From assembly GCA_947499725.1 (NCBI GenBank), contig CANMPK010000002.1, forward strand, positions 1 through 64,000: a stretch of 64,000 bases of DNA, read 5' to 3'. Source of the stretch: an uncultured Paracoccaceae bacterium (GTDB lineage: Bacteria; Pseudomonadota; Alphaproteobacteria; Rhodobacterales; Rhodobacteraceae). The notes under the pieces are model-generated. The model made no database searches and had not been told where the DNA came from. It saw nothing but the letters and a program-made list of their open reading frames with translations. A program made the position numbers and the translations under genes. This document shows, piece by piece, positions 25,726 through 35,108 of the stretch. Each line of letters opens with the position of its first letter. The stretch's first letter is position 1.

Positions 25726-25734
25726 CATCCTGTG

Positions 25735-25757
25735 CTTCTTCTTGGTCTTAAATACCT
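25735..25757. repeat. Dispersed intergenic repeat, copy 3 (reverse)
   Basis: The minus strand reads AGGTATTTAAGACCAAGAA followed by GAAG. It faces copy 2 across about 140 bp. Confidence 0.7.
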
Positions 25758-25781
25758 AAATCCCGCGCCCTCAAAACCCGC

Positions 25782-26768
25782 TTACAGCAGCCCTTCTTTC
25801 ACGAACAGCTGTTTCAAATCTGTTTCAGGACGTGCGCCGTAGTGGCTGATGACTTCCGCCGCGGTGATGCAGCCCATGCGGCCACACGTTTCAAGCGATT
25901 GACCTGTGGCGTAGCCATACAAGAAACCCGCTGCGAATTGATCGCCAGCGCCTGTCGCGTCGACTGGCACAATTTCATTCACCGGCACGGATACTTTTTC
26001 AGAACCTTGAACCAGCACGACTTCTTTGCCGGATCGTGTGCAGACAATCAGATCCGCATCCGCTGCGCCTTTGGTAAGCGCCTCGTCCAAATCTTCGGTT
26101 TCGTAGAGTGACTTCCATTCGTGCTCGTTGCCAATCACGAAATCCAGCTCTTTCACCAAGATACGGAAATCATCGCGGTGACGATCAACGCAGAATGGAT
26201 CTGACAGGGAAATACCGGCTTTGCCGCCACCCGCGCGACACAGGCTGGCAGCGCGTGTGAAGGCTTCTTTGCCTTGTGGCTTGTCGTAGAGATAGCCCTC
26301 GAGGAAGAGGATCTTCGCCTGACCTGCGACTTCTTCCGACACATCCTCTGAACCAACCTCGGACGAGATGCCCAGATATGTGTTCATAGAACGCTCGCCA
26401 TCCGGAGAGACGAAGATCATAGAACGCGAGGTTGGCAGCTCGCCACCTTCAACGGGTGCATTCGGGAAATCCGTGCCGCCTGCGATCATTTCTTTTTCAT
26501 AGAAACGGCCCAGCGCATCGTCGTTTACGCGGCCGATAAAGGCGGTTGTCAGGCCCAGATTGCCCAAGCCCGCAAGCGTATTGGCTACAGAGCCACCCGG
26601 CGCCTGCACGCGGTTGGTCATCGCGCCATAAAGGGTTTCGCCGCGTTCTTTTTCGATCAGCTGCATAATGCCTTTCTGAATACCCATCAGATCCAGAAAA
26701 CTGTCATCAGACTGGCTGATCACATCCACGATGGCGTTGCCGATGCCGACAACCTGATACTTACTCAT
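25782..26768 (-). CDS. Adenosine kinase (PfkB family)
   Basis: This 328-residue protein carries the PfkB signatures 'GGSVANTLAGLGNLG' and 'PVDATGAGDQFAAGFLYGYA', the latter with the catalytic Asp. Close relatives in this bacterial group are annotated as adenosine kinase, converting adenosine to AMP with ATP. A different nucleoside or sugar substrate cannot be excluded. Its start overlaps the nth stop by 4 bp (ATGA), so the two are translationally coupled. Confidence 0.88.
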   Translation of the reverse strand: MSKYQVVGIGNAIVDVISQSDDSFLDLMGIQKGIMQLIEKERGETLYGAMTNRVQAPGGSVANTLAGLGNLGLTTAFIGRVNDDALGRFYEKEMIAGGTDFPNAPVEGGELPTSRSMIFVSPDGERSMNTYLGISSEVGSEDVSEEVAGQAKILFLEGYLYDKPQGKEAFTRAASLCRAGGGKAGISLSDPFCVDRHRDDFRILVKELDFVIGNEHEWKSLYETEDLDEALTKGAADADLIVCTRSGKEVVLVQGSEKVSVPVNEIVPVDATGAGDQFAAGFLYGYATGQSLETCGRMGCITAAEVISHYGARPETDLKQLFVKEGLL

Positions 26769-27409
26769 AGGTTCTTGTCCTCAAACATACAGAGATCGCG
26801 GATCAAACAGGTGCCACACAAAGGCTTACGCGCCTTACAGTGATAGCGCCCATGTAGGATCATCCAGTGATGGGCATGAAGTTGAAAATCCGCGGGAATA
26901 TGGTCTTCGATTGCGCGTTCGACTGCCACTACATCTTTGCCTGGGCAAACACCAGAGCGATTGCCGAAACGGTAGATATGGGTGTCTACCGCTTGGGCTG
27001 GGAATTGCCACCACATGTTCAACACCACATTGGCCGTTTTTCGCCCGACACCAGGTAGGCTTTCCAAGGCAGCCCGAGAATTGGGCACTTCGCCGCCGTA
27101 GTCATCCACCAAGATGCGCGAGAGTTTGATCACGTTCTTGGCCTTGTTGCGATAGAGGCCAATGGTCTTGATATGCTCGATCACTTGCTCTTCGCCCAAA
27201 TCCAGCATCTTTTGCGGGGTGTCCGCGATTTTGAACAGCTCTGCAGTGGCTTTGTTCACGCCTTTATCTGTCGCCTGCGCAGAGAGGGCCACAGCCACCA
27301 CAAGCGTATAGGCGTTCACATGATCCAGCTCGCCTTTGGGTTCGGGCGCCGCCTCTTGAAAGCGGGTGAAAATCTCGCGGATGGTGTGGTAATCAAGCTG
27401 CTTGGCCAT
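26765..27409 (-). CDS. nth: Endonuclease III
   Basis: This 214-residue base-excision repair enzyme removes oxidised pyrimidines and nicks the abasic site. The helix-hairpin-helix with the catalytic Lys is 'LPGVGRKTANVVLN', and the catalytic Asp is in 'VDTHIYRFGNRSG'. The C-terminal 4Fe-4S cluster motif C-x6-C-x2-C-x5-C is intact in 'HCKARKPLCGTCLIRDLC'. The start is set at the Met before 'AKQLDYHTIREIF', where the family begins. It is in an operon with the adenosine kinase gene. Confidence 0.96.
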   Translation of the reverse strand: MAKQLDYHTIREIFTRFQEAAPEPKGELDHVNAYTLVVAVALSAQATDKGVNKATAELFKIADTPQKMLDLGEEQVIEHIKTIGLYRNKAKNVIKLSRILVDDYGGEVPNSRAALESLPGVGRKTANVVLNMWWQFPAQAVDTHIYRFGNRSGVCPGKDVVAVERAIEDHIPADFQLHAHHWMILHGRYHCKARKPLCGTCLIRDLCMFEDKNL

Positions 27410-27556
27410 GGGTGTCTCTTTGCGTCCTTTGGCATATCGGGCTGTAAGGCTGACATCTGGCTTAATTGGCCAAACGCACAAGATCAATTGCGCAGTTTTC
27501 GGGTCGCTTTTGCGCGGGGCGCATTCTAGGTTTCAAAGGCCAGACAGGAGGCGCAG

Positions 27557-28399
27557 ATGAGTGATGCAACCCAAAGCTACCATTACGGCGTGATGCGCCG
27601 CGCGATTGAGCTGATTGATCAGTCCGAGGCGTCCCTGTCTTTGGACGAGCTTGCCGCGCAGATGGATATGAGCCCCGCGCATTTTCAGCGCCTGTTTTCT
27701 AAATGGGCGGGTGTGTCGCCTAAGAAGTTTCAGCAATATCTGACATTGGGCTATGCCAAAGCCCTGCTGCGCGATCGGTTCACCACTTTGGAAACAGCGC
27801 AGGCGGTGGGCCTATCGGGCACAGGTCGGTTGCATGATTTGTTCCTGAGTTGGGAAGCCATGAGCCCGGGCGATTATGCCAAGGGCGGCGGCGGGCTTGT
27901 GATCTATTGGGATTGGTTTGCGGGGCCATTTGGGCAGACCTTGGTGATGGGCACCGACAAGGGCATCTGCGGCATGGCCTTTGGCAGCGAAACCGGCGAG
28001 GCAGAGGCATGGGAAGATATGTCTTCACGCTGGCCAAAGGCGCAGTTTGTGCAGGACGGGGCCAAGCTGCAGGCTTGGGTTGAGGCGTCGTTTACTCCTG
28101 TGCCAAACATGGTGACCCCGTTGCATCTGATCGGCAGCCCTTTGCAGATCAAAGTTTGGGAAGCCCTGTTGTCGATCCCTTCTGGGCATGTGTCTACTTA
28201 TTCTGAAATCGCGGAAAGCATCGGCAACCCGAAGGCCGTGCGCGCGGTTGGTACGGCGGTGGGGCGCAACCCGATCAGTTGGCTTGTGCCCTGCCATCGC
28301 GCATTGCGCAAATCGGGGGGACTCGGTGGATACCACTGGGGATTGCCGGTGAAACGCGCCATGCTGGCCTACGAAGGGGCCCGCCGCGATAGCGCTTAG
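27557..28399 (+). CDS. AraC-type HTH fused to methylated-DNA-protein-cysteine methyltransferase (Ada-like)
   Basis: This 280-residue protein has an AraC-type helix-turn-helix (residues 10-105) followed by an O6-alkylguanine-DNA alkyltransferase domain with acceptor Cys in 'SWLVPCHRALRKSGG'. It repairs O6-alkylguanine by transferring the alkyl group to itself. The N-terminal zinc-binding methylphosphotriester domain of E. coli Ada, with its Cys38 sensor, is missing. It may therefore regulate genes by a different signal, or only repair. Confidence 0.92.
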   Translation: MSDATQSYHYGVMRRAIELIDQSEASLSLDELAAQMDMSPAHFQRLFSKWAGVSPKKFQQYLTLGYAKALLRDRFTTLETAQAVGLSGTGRLHDLFLSWEAMSPGDYAKGGGGLVIYWDWFAGPFGQTLVMGTDKGICGMAFGSETGEAEAWEDMSSRWPKAQFVQDGAKLQAWVEASFTPVPNMVTPLHLIGSPLQIKVWEALLSIPSGHVSTYSEIAESIGNPKAVRAVGTAVGRNPISWLVPCHRALRKSGGLGGYHWGLPVKRAMLAYEGARRDSA

Positions 28400-28546
28400 C
28401 GCGCTTTTGACCGGCCAATCCTCGCCAAAACCCTTTAAAATGGGCGAAAGAGCGCCGATTTCCCCCTTGTGAGAGACGTTCTAAAGGCGCACACTTCAAG
28501 CAGATACTAAATATCCGGTGAAACGGACTTGCAGAAAGAGGCAAAC

Positions 28547-29203
28547 ATGATCCGAGCAAAAGGGGCGATTGCCCTATCCCTAGGCGCTGCTTTGACATTG
28601 AGCGCATGTACTGATCCAAATTACGCGGGCATTGACCGCACAAAGACCAAAAACGGTGCAGCGATTGGCGCGGCCGTCGGCGGCCTGTTTGGCGCGATTA
28701 CCGCAGATAACAGCGGCAAAGGCGCGATCCGCGGTGCGGCTGTTGGCGCGGGTATCGGCGCATTGGTTGGCAATGAGCTGGACAAACAAGAAGCAGACCT
28801 GCGCCGTGACCTTGGCAACAGCGATGTGCAGATTACCAATACTGGCGACCGCCTGATTGTGACGCTGCCACAGGACATTCTGTTTGCAACAGCCAGCTCG
28901 ACAGTGCGCAGCGATCTGCAGCGTGACCTGAACGCAGTTGCCGGTAACCTGATGGCGTACCCTGACAGCACAATCCAGATTTTGGGCCACACAGATAACG
29001 AAGGCGACGCCTCATATAACTATGGCCTCAGCGAACGCCGCGCCAATGCGGTGGCAGATGTTCTGCTCGATGCAGGCGTTCCGTTTGGCCGTATTCAAAC
29101 GATTGGCCGTGGTGAGGACCAGCCAATTGCGTCAAACCTGACACCGGAAGGCCGCGCACAAAACCGCCGCGTGGAAATTGTGATCCTGCCAACCGCAGCT
29201 TGA
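28547..29203 (+). CDS. OmpA-family outer-membrane lipoprotein
   Basis: This 218-residue protein has a lipobox, 'LTLSAC', with Cys21. Glycine-zipper segments follow ('GAAIGAAVGGLFGAI' and 'GAAVGAGIGALVG'), and then a C-terminal OmpA domain with 'ILGHTDNEGDASYNYGLSERR'. The OmpA domain binds peptidoglycan, so the protein links the outer membrane to the wall. It is a single gene with a terminator 28 bp after the stop. Confidence 0.92.
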   Translation: MIRAKGAIALSLGAALTLSACTDPNYAGIDRTKTKNGAAIGAAVGGLFGAITADNSGKGAIRGAAVGAGIGALVGNELDKQEADLRRDLGNSDVQITNTGDRLIVTLPQDILFATASSTVRSDLQRDLNAVAGNLMAYPDSTIQILGHTDNEGDASYNYGLSERRANAVADVLLDAGVPFGRIQTIGRGEDQPIASNLTPEGRAQNRRVEIVILPTAA

Positions 29204-29230
29204 TCGCGCTTTAAAACGCACAACAACACG

Positions 29231-29265
29231 AGCCCGTTTCTGTTTGCGCAGAGGCGGGCTTTTTC
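29231..29265 (+). terminator. Terminator of the OmpA-family gene
   Basis: AGCCCG (29231-29236) pairs with CGGGCT (29255-29260), with extra pairing of TCTG with CAGA inside, then TTTTTC. Confidence 0.8.
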
Positions 29266-29280
29266 TTGATCTAAATACCT
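29260..29280. repeat. Dispersed intergenic repeat, copy 4 (reverse)
   Basis: The minus strand reads AGGTATTTAGATCAAGAA followed by AAA. It merges with the T-run of the preceding terminator. Confidence 0.6.
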
Positions 29281-29315
29281 ATTCAGGCGTGTCCGATTTT
29301 AGAGCGCTTGGCAAA

Positions 29316-29374
29316 AGGGGCGTTGCCCCTCGCCCTGCGGGCTCACCCCAAGGTATTTTTGCCAAGAAAAAGTA
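29316..29374. repeat. Dispersed intergenic repeat, copy 5 (forward)
   Basis: A hairpin AGGGGC/GCCCCT (29316-29330, loop GTT) is followed after 20 bp by the core AGGTATTTTTGCCAAGAA (29351-29368) and AAAG. It faces copy 4 in the gap between convergent genes. Confidence 0.65.
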
Positions 29375-29382
29375 AAGCCGCT

Positions 29383-30417
29383 TTAGAGCGAGGCATCGGG
29401 CAGGAAAGCCTCTGGGATGACCATGCGGTTGTCGAGGATCAAATCCGCCATGACCTCGCCTGCTTTGGGAGCCATGCCGAAGCCGATTTTAAAGCCGCCA
29501 TTGGCGATGAAGGCATCCGCAAGAAGCGGGTGTTTGCCCAGCATCGGTGCGCGGCTTTTGGCGCGGGGGCGCACGCCTGCCCAGCGCTTTAGGACCTTGG
29601 CGTTTCTCAAGACAGGGAAGGCGGCGATGGCGCGATCGAGCACAGCATCGATTTGCGCATCGGGTTTGGTGGGGTGGTCAAATTCACGCTCGCTGGTGGA
29701 GCCGATTGCCGTTGTGCCATCAGCATGCGGGATGATGTGCAGGGCATCCGCGAAAAGCTGAGGCGCCTCACGTTGATCAAGATCCAAAAGGATGGCTTGG
29801 CCTTTGACGCCATTTCCCACGGGCTTGCCGGTTTTTTCGGAAAGCTTAAGCAGGCCTTCATAGCCAGTCGCCCAGACGGTTTGGCCCTTATCGGTCCCCT
29901 CTGCTGTAATCGTACAGCCTTTGGCTTCAAGCGCTTTGGCAAGGGCCGCGCAGGCTTGGCGGGGGTGAATGCGTCCGCTGAGGGTGTCGTGGATCAGGAA
30001 ACCTGTCGGACTTTGTGGCGCCCAGTCACCAACTTCTTGCGCGGGGATGATGCGCCAGTTGGCTTTGCCTTCCCAAAGCGTTTGCGCGCCTTCGGCCCGT
30101 GCCTTGGCCAATTGCAAAGCGCGATCATCCGCGATGGGTTGCAAGCGTCCTAAGCGACCGTAGCCAGAGGGCAATCCGCTGATCGTTTCAACCTCGTCCC
30201 AATAGGATTGCGCCATGATCAGGCTTTCAAACTGAAAGGCCTTTTTCACGTTCCAGTTTTCCGGCGTATGCGGCGCAAGCGCGCCAACAATGCCGCCCGA
30301 AGCCCCCGCTGCCACACCGTTGGGGTCGATGATCTGAACTTTCGCCCCACGTTTCACGCAGGACCACGCCACAGACAGGCCAAAAATACCCGCGCCCCTT
30401 ACTGTGACATCAACCAT
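29383..30417 (-). CDS. FAD-dependent oxidoreductase of the D-amino-acid-oxidase fold, possible MnmC oxidase half
   Basis: This 344-residue protein begins 'VDVTVRGAGIFGLSVAWSC', a Rossmann FAD-binding motif, followed by 'AAGASGGIVGALAPHTPENW'. It belongs to the DAO family, as do glycine oxidase ThiO and the C-terminal half of bifunctional MnmC. The divergent neighbour 71 bp away is mnmD, the counterpart of the N-terminal MnmC half. This suggests the pair performs the MnmC reactions as two proteins. A glycine-oxidase role is the alternative. Confidence 0.8.
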   Translation of the reverse strand: MVDVTVRGAGIFGLSVAWSCVKRGAKVQIIDPNGVAAGASGGIVGALAPHTPENWNVKKAFQFESLIMAQSYWDEVETISGLPSGYGRLGRLQPIADDRALQLAKARAEGAQTLWEGKANWRIIPAQEVGDWAPQSPTGFLIHDTLSGRIHPRQACAALAKALEAKGCTITAEGTDKGQTVWATGYEGLLKLSEKTGKPVGNGVKGQAILLDLDQREAPQLFADALHIIPHADGTTAIGSTSEREFDHPTKPDAQIDAVLDRAIAAFPVLRNAKVLKRWAGVRPRAKSRAPMLGKHPLLADAFIANGGFKIGFGMAPKAGEVMADLILDNRMVIPEAFLPDASL

Positions 30418-30488
30418 TGCCAAATCCTTTGGTTTCGCCCAAAGCTGCAGGCTGGGCCTATTGCCCGACACCTTTAAGGCATTTGGAC

Positions 30489-31166
30489 ATGAGCAACCAG
30501 TCAGCATCGTTGGAATGGCGGGATGAATTGATCCCCGTGTCTACGCGGTTTGATGACCCCTATTTCAGCTTGGACAATGGGCTGAATGAAACGCGCCATG
30601 TGTTTCTGGCGGGCAATGATTTACCAGAGCGCTTTGCGCCAGGGTTTCATATTGCAGAGCTGGGCTTTGGCACCGGTTTGAACCTATTGGCCACGTGGCA
30701 AGCTTGGGAGCAATCTGGGCAAACCACGCCGCTGCGCTTCACCAGTTTTGAAGCCTTTCCGATGAGCGCTGATGAGATGCAGCGTGCTTTGCAGGCCTTT
30801 CCAGAGCTCGCCCCCTACGCCGCGCGTTTGGTGAAGGCATGGGCGGAAGACCCGAGCTTGAAGACCTTGGAAGGCCTTCAGGCTGAGGTGGTGATCGGCG
30901 ATGCCCGCAGCACATTGGCGCAGCAGGCTTGGCAGGCTGATGCATGGTTCTTGGATGGGTTTTCCCCAGCCAAGAACCCAGAGCTTTGGGATGCAGAGCT
31001 GATGCAAGCCGTGGGCGCGCATACCGCGCGCGATGGCACGGCGGCCACCTATACCGCTGCGGGCTTTGTGCGCCGCAACTTAGAAGAGGCTGGCTTTGAC
31101 GTCACCCGCGTGCCCGGCTTTGGCCGCAAGCGCCATATGACCATTGCACGAAAGACATCCGCATGA
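30489..31166 (+). CDS. mnmD: tRNA 5-methylaminomethyl-2-thiouridine methyltransferase MnmD
   Basis: This 225-residue protein matches the methyltransferase (N-terminal) domain of MnmC. Its SAM site is 'AELGFGTGLNLLATWQAW', and the family motif 'WFLDGFSPAKNPELWD' follows. It would methylate aminomethyl-uridine at wobble position 34. The ATG at 30489 fits the family start. The stop codon overlaps the next gene by 4 bp. It is divergent from the FAD oxidoreductase. Confidence 0.9.
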   Translation: MSNQSASLEWRDELIPVSTRFDDPYFSLDNGLNETRHVFLAGNDLPERFAPGFHIAELGFGTGLNLLATWQAWEQSGQTTPLRFTSFEAFPMSADEMQRALQAFPELAPYAARLVKAWAEDPSLKTLEGLQAEVVIGDARSTLAQQAWQADAWFLDGFSPAKNPELWDAELMQAVGAHTARDGTAATYTAAGFVRRNLEEAGFDVTRVPGFGRKRHMTIARKTSA

Positions 31167-32029
31167 GCGAACCCAACAACCGTCTTGGCATTCTTTTGAT
31201 GAGCCTCACCGCGTTGATCTTTGCGTTGCAAGACGGGATCTCGCGCCATTTGATTGAGGATTACAGCATCTTTCAGATCGTCATGATCCGCTATTGGGTG
31301 ATGGCGGCTTTCGTGATCCTCGTGGCCCAGCGCCACGGGGGCGTGCGCGCTATCGCCAAGACCAAATTGCCCTGGCTGCAATGGGCGCGAGGCATCGTGA
31401 TGGCCTTGGAGATTTGTGTGACCGTGGGGGCGATTGGCTTGATTGGCCTGACCGAGACCCATGCGGTGTTCATCTGTTATCCGCTTTTGATTGTTGCCCT
31501 ATCTGGCCCGATTTTGGGAGAGCATGTGGGCTGGCGTCGTTGGGCCGCAATTGGCGCGGGTTTTGTGGGCGTTCTGATCATTTTGCAACCGGATCAAGGC
31601 GTGTTCTCGCCACTGGCGATTATCCCTTTGGTGGGCGCGATCCTATTTGCCGCCTATGCGATCATGACCCGTTATGCGTCACGCTATGACAGTGCTGAAA
31701 CCAGCCGGTTTTATACCGGTATTGGCGGTTGCGTTGTGATGAGCCTGATCGGCCCGTTCTTTTGGCAACCGATTTGGGGGGAAGCGCTGCTCTGGCTATT
31801 GCTGCTTTGCGCGATGAGCCTTGTGGGGCACTCCCTGCTGATCAAAACCTATGACGTGGCAGAGGCCAGTGCGGTGCAGCCATTTTCATACCTGCAACTG
31901 CCTTTTGCGGCGGCGGTTGGCATCACCGTGTTTTCAGAAACCCTGCGCATGAATGTGGCGCTGGGGGCCAGCATCATTGTGGGCGCGGGGCTGTTCACGC
32001 TGTGGCGCGAACAACAAGACAATGCTTAA
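31163..32029 (+). CDS. DMT-superfamily (EamA) transporter
   Basis: This 288-residue membrane protein has ten predicted transmembrane segments and two EamA repeats. The conserved start 'MSLTALIFALQDGISRHLI' and the last repeat 'VQPFSYLQLPFAAAVGI' are typical. The substrate is unknown; relatives export amino acids or metabolites. It is translationally coupled to mnmD (ATGA overlap) and overlaps the convergent lytic transglycosylase stop by 4 bp. Confidence 0.9.
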   Translation: MSEPNNRLGILLMSLTALIFALQDGISRHLIEDYSIFQIVMIRYWVMAAFVILVAQRHGGVRAIAKTKLPWLQWARGIVMALEICVTVGAIGLIGLTETHAVFICYPLLIVALSGPILGEHVGWRRWAAIGAGFVGVLIILQPDQGVFSPLAIIPLVGAILFAAYAIMTRYASRYDSAETSRFYTGIGGCVVMSLIGPFFWQPIWGEALLWLLLLCAMSLVGHSLLIKTYDVAEASAVQPFSYLQLPFAAAVGITVFSETLRMNVALGASIIVGAGLFTLWREQQDNA

Positions 32030-33969
32030 CGCAGGCTGCTGCCCACCAGTTCTTGGCTAAAGGGCACTGGCAGTGGGTTTTTGCCCAAACGTGCGCGATA
32101 GATCGGCAGGCTTTCAGAGACCCGCATCACGTAGTTTCGGGTTTCATTAAACGGGATATGCTCGATCCAATCCACGATATCCATGCCGCCCCGACGGCGC
32201 GGGTCGCCGTTGGTTTCCATCCATCGCACTGGGCGTCGTGGGCCTGCGTTATAGCCCGCAGACACCATGATAACGTTGCCGTTAAATTCTTCGACCAAGC
32301 CTTTCAGGTAGGCCGCGCCTAGGGTGACGTTGTAATCTGGGTCGGTCAGAAGGCGAGACTTGCTGTAGCTGATGCCCAATTCACCCGCTACATCCTGCGC
32401 GGTGCCGGGCAGGATTTGCATCAGGCCCTGCGCATTGGCGCCAGAGACAACGCTTGGGTCAAACTCGCTTTCGCGGCGAGCAATCGACAACACCATTTCG
32501 GTTGGCACAGGCAGGTTCGTGCGCTCTGCCAAAGGGTGCAGCGCATAGTATGGCGCGTGAATGGTCTGGCCGTATTGCGCAAAGCGTTTGCCCAGCATGA
32601 TGGCGATATGTGGCTCGTTGATCTCGATCGCCATTTGACCCATCTGCGCCATCGTGGCCGGGTCTTGGCTTTCGGCAAGGTGGGTCCAGAAACGCTCTGC
32701 CAAGGACAGCTCCCCGCTGTTCAACAACAAGACCGCAGCCTCATGCACCGAGGTCTGCGTATATGGCGCACCGCGCCATGATGGGGCGTTGCGGCCAGCC
32801 AGTTCAGGTTTGATCGGCAGGCCTGCTTTTTCAGCCGCCAGCAAGCCATAGAAAGTGGTTTGATATTGGCCGCCGCCTGTATAAGCCCGTTGCGCGTTTT
32901 CACGCTCGCCCATGTCGTCATAGGCGCGACCAATCCAATAGCCAGCACGACCAAAAGAGATCGGCGTTTCCACCGCCTGTTCAAAACGCACGAAATGCTG
33001 CAAGGCAATGCCCGGGCTGTTCAGAAAACGCAGGGCCAGATAGCCCGCGAGCCATTCCAGATCGGCATAGGCGCTGCCTTCTGTCAGCCCATGGCGCGTG
33101 GCCACCGCATAGGCCTGACGATGCCGCCCTGCCCGCATTTCGCTGCGGGCCAAGGCGCGGCGCCATCCGGCCCAAGAAGAGGCTTCGCCAAGCGTTTGCG
33201 CCTCACTGCGGGCCAACAAAAGTTCTATCGCCGACGCATTACGCCCTTTACGCGCGCGCCAAGAAAAACGCTCAAACGCAAGCCCTGCATTGCCAGACAG
33301 CGAATCTGGCACGGCCGAAATATAGGCATCCACCCCGTCTAGATCACGGCGCAGCGCCAAACGTGCGGCTGCCAGTTTCTGTTGCCCCTCGCTTACCAGC
33401 GGATACATCCGCAAGGCATTCTCGCGCCAGCCATTCCAAAGCGCGTGATCCAAACGCGCCTTATGATGGCCGCGCAACACACGCCCATAGCTTGAAAGAA
33501 ATTCCGTCTGAATGGTGTCGCTCATGGCAAGCGTTCGCCACGCCTGCACAATCTCTGCATCTGCTTCACCGGAGCGACCCGCATTGCGCAAAGCGCCTGC
33601 GTAGGCCAAAGCCCCTTCGGCGGTTTGTACCGACTGCCCATCAAAAAACGCCAGAATGCGCGCGTTAGAGGCCCCTTTGAAGGCAGGTTCCATCTGTTTG
33701 CGCAAATACGGCAAACCTGGCCAATCGCCATTGCGGTCCAAAAACGCCAGCGTCTCGCGCGCCGTGCCAACGCCAGCGCGCAGGCGATGCCACACAACCA
33801 CATCCTGCGCAGCCGTCGAACGCGACCGCACCGCTTGCGCCGCGCCAGCCCAGTCTTTTGCCCGAACAGAAGACATCGCCGCGCCCAAAACACCCTGCGC
33901 CAAAGTTGGGGCGCCAGCCGCGCCAAACAGTGACAGGCTCAAAAGAACTGCGAAGAAACGCGGTAACAT
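32026..33969 (-). CDS. Soluble lytic transglycosylase (Slt70-like)
   Basis: This 647-residue periplasmic protein has an N-terminal signal peptide ('LLSLSLFGAAGAPTLAQG'). A long helical, Ala-rich superhelix follows (30-470), then the SLT domain with catalytic Glu in 'SIARRESEFDPSVVSGANAQ', then 'GLMQILPGTAQDVA' and 'VSAGYNAGPRRPVRW'. It cleaves peptidoglycan and forms 1,6-anhydro ends. It is a single gene, divergent from dapA. Confidence 0.93.
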   Translation of the reverse strand: MLPRFFAVLLSLSLFGAAGAPTLAQGVLGAAMSSVRAKDWAGAAQAVRSRSTAAQDVVVWHRLRAGVGTARETLAFLDRNGDWPGLPYLRKQMEPAFKGASNARILAFFDGQSVQTAEGALAYAGALRNAGRSGEADAEIVQAWRTLAMSDTIQTEFLSSYGRVLRGHHKARLDHALWNGWRENALRMYPLVSEGQQKLAAARLALRRDLDGVDAYISAVPDSLSGNAGLAFERFSWRARKGRNASAIELLLARSEAQTLGEASSWAGWRRALARSEMRAGRHRQAYAVATRHGLTEGSAYADLEWLAGYLALRFLNSPGIALQHFVRFEQAVETPISFGRAGYWIGRAYDDMGERENAQRAYTGGGQYQTTFYGLLAAEKAGLPIKPELAGRNAPSWRGAPYTQTSVHEAAVLLLNSGELSLAERFWTHLAESQDPATMAQMGQMAIEINEPHIAIMLGKRFAQYGQTIHAPYYALHPLAERTNLPVPTEMVLSIARRESEFDPSVVSGANAQGLMQILPGTAQDVAGELGISYSKSRLLTDPDYNVTLGAAYLKGLVEEFNGNVIMVSAGYNAGPRRPVRWMETNGDPRRRGGMDIVDWIEHIPFNETRNYVMRVSESLPIYRARLGKNPLPVPFSQELVGSSLR

Positions 33970-34127
33970 GCTTGCATTTTCCTAAGTGAAACAGGATACG
34001 AGCCAACATGTAGGATGCGCAGCCAAAGGTCCAATGACAATCTTGGCAAACTGGCAACATATCGCTAGTGTCCGCGCGATCTATCAACGGGCGTTTCGCC
34101 CAGCTACGCAAAACAAAGGAGCGTGAC

Positions 34128-35000
34128 ATGTTCAAAGGGTCTTTTCCCGCACTCATCACGCCGTTCAAGAACGGCGAGCTGGATTTGGAAACGCTTAAGA
34201 AGCTGGTCGAATGGCACATCGGCGAAGGCACACATGGGTTCGTGCCAGTGGGGACAACAGGCGAAAGCCCAACCCTGACGCATGAAGAGCATGAAACCGT
34301 GATCCAAGAAGTTGTCCGCGCCGCAGCAGGCCGCGTGCCTGTGATCGCTGGTGCTGGCAGCAACAACACGCTGGAAGCCATGCGCCTTATGCAGTTCGCT
34401 GAAAAAGCCGGTGCAAGCGCAGGTTTGGTTGTGACCCCATATTACAACAAGCCAACACAGCGCGGCCTGATTGCGCACTACACGGCGCTGCATGATTGCT
34501 GCGAATTGCCGATCATCATCTATAACATCCCAGGTCGTTCCGTCGTGGACATGTCTCCAGAAACCATGGGCGAGCTGGCGAAACTACCGCGCGTTGTGGG
34601 CGTGAAAGACGCAACTGGCGATTTGAACCGCGTCAGCCAAACCCGCATCACCTGCGGCACCGACTTTGCACAACTGTCCGGCGAAGATGGCACAGCGCTG
34701 GCGTTTAACGCGCACGGCGGCCAAGGCTGTATCTCTGTCACAGCCAATGTGGCCCCACGCCTCTGCGCAGAATTCCAAACCGCCACATTGAACGGCGACT
34801 ACGCCAAGGCGCTAGAGTTGCAAGACAAGCTCTTCCCTCTGCACGAAGCCATCTTTGTCGAACCGGGTCTGGTGGGCGCAAAATACGCCATGTCCAAACT
34901 GGGTCTTTGCTCTGAAGAAGTCCGCTCTCCGCTGACAGGTCTGCTGGACAGCACCAAAGCGCAGATCGACGCGGCGATGCAACACGCAGGCCTGCTCTAA
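34128..35000 (+). CDS. dapA: 4-hydroxy-tetrahydrodipicolinate synthase
   Basis: This 290-residue enzyme condenses pyruvate and aspartate semialdehyde in lysine and diaminopimelate synthesis. The Schiff-base Lys160 is in '[10 protein letters not shown]', and Tyr132 is in '[13 protein letters not shown]'. The GTTGE motif is in '[12 protein letters not shown]'. The start follows an AAGGAG ribosome-binding site (34117-34122). A strong terminator lies 27 bp after the stop. Confidence 0.97.
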   Translation: MFKGSFPALITPFKNGELDLETLKKLVEWHIGEGTHGFVPVGTTGESPTLTHEEHETVIQEVVRAAAGRVPVIAGAGSNNTLEAMRLMQFAEKAGASAGLVVTPYYNKPTQRGLIAHYTALHDCCELPIIIYNIPGRSVVDMSPETMGELAKLPRVVGVKDATGDLNRVSQTRITCGTDFAQLSGEDGTALAFNAHGGQGCISVTANVAPRLCAEFQTATLNGDYAKALELQDKLFPLHEAIFVEPGLVGAKYAMSKLGLCSEEVRSPLTGLLDSTKAQIDAAMQHAGLL

Positions 35001-35027
35001 GCAAGCGCACATCACAGACACAAAGAA

Positions 35028-35059
35028 AGCCCCGCCATGCCAGCGGGGCTTTTTCTTTG
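35028..35059 (+). terminator. Terminator of dapA
   Basis: AGCCCCGC (35028-35035) pairs with GCGGGGCT (35043-35050), followed by TTTTTCTTT. Confidence 0.9.
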
Positions 35060-35066
35060 CGTTCAG

Positions 35067-35099
35067 ATTTCTTCTTGGTCCAAATACCTCCGCCGGAGG
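35067..35099. repeat. Dispersed intergenic repeat, copy 6 (reverse)
   Basis: The minus strand reads AGGTATTTGGACCAAGAA followed by GAAAT. A short hairpin, CCTCCG-C-CGGAGG (35087-35099), adjoins it. It lies between the dapA terminator and the convergent ubiB stop. Confidence 0.7.
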
Positions 35100-35108
35100 C
35101 ATCCAAGA

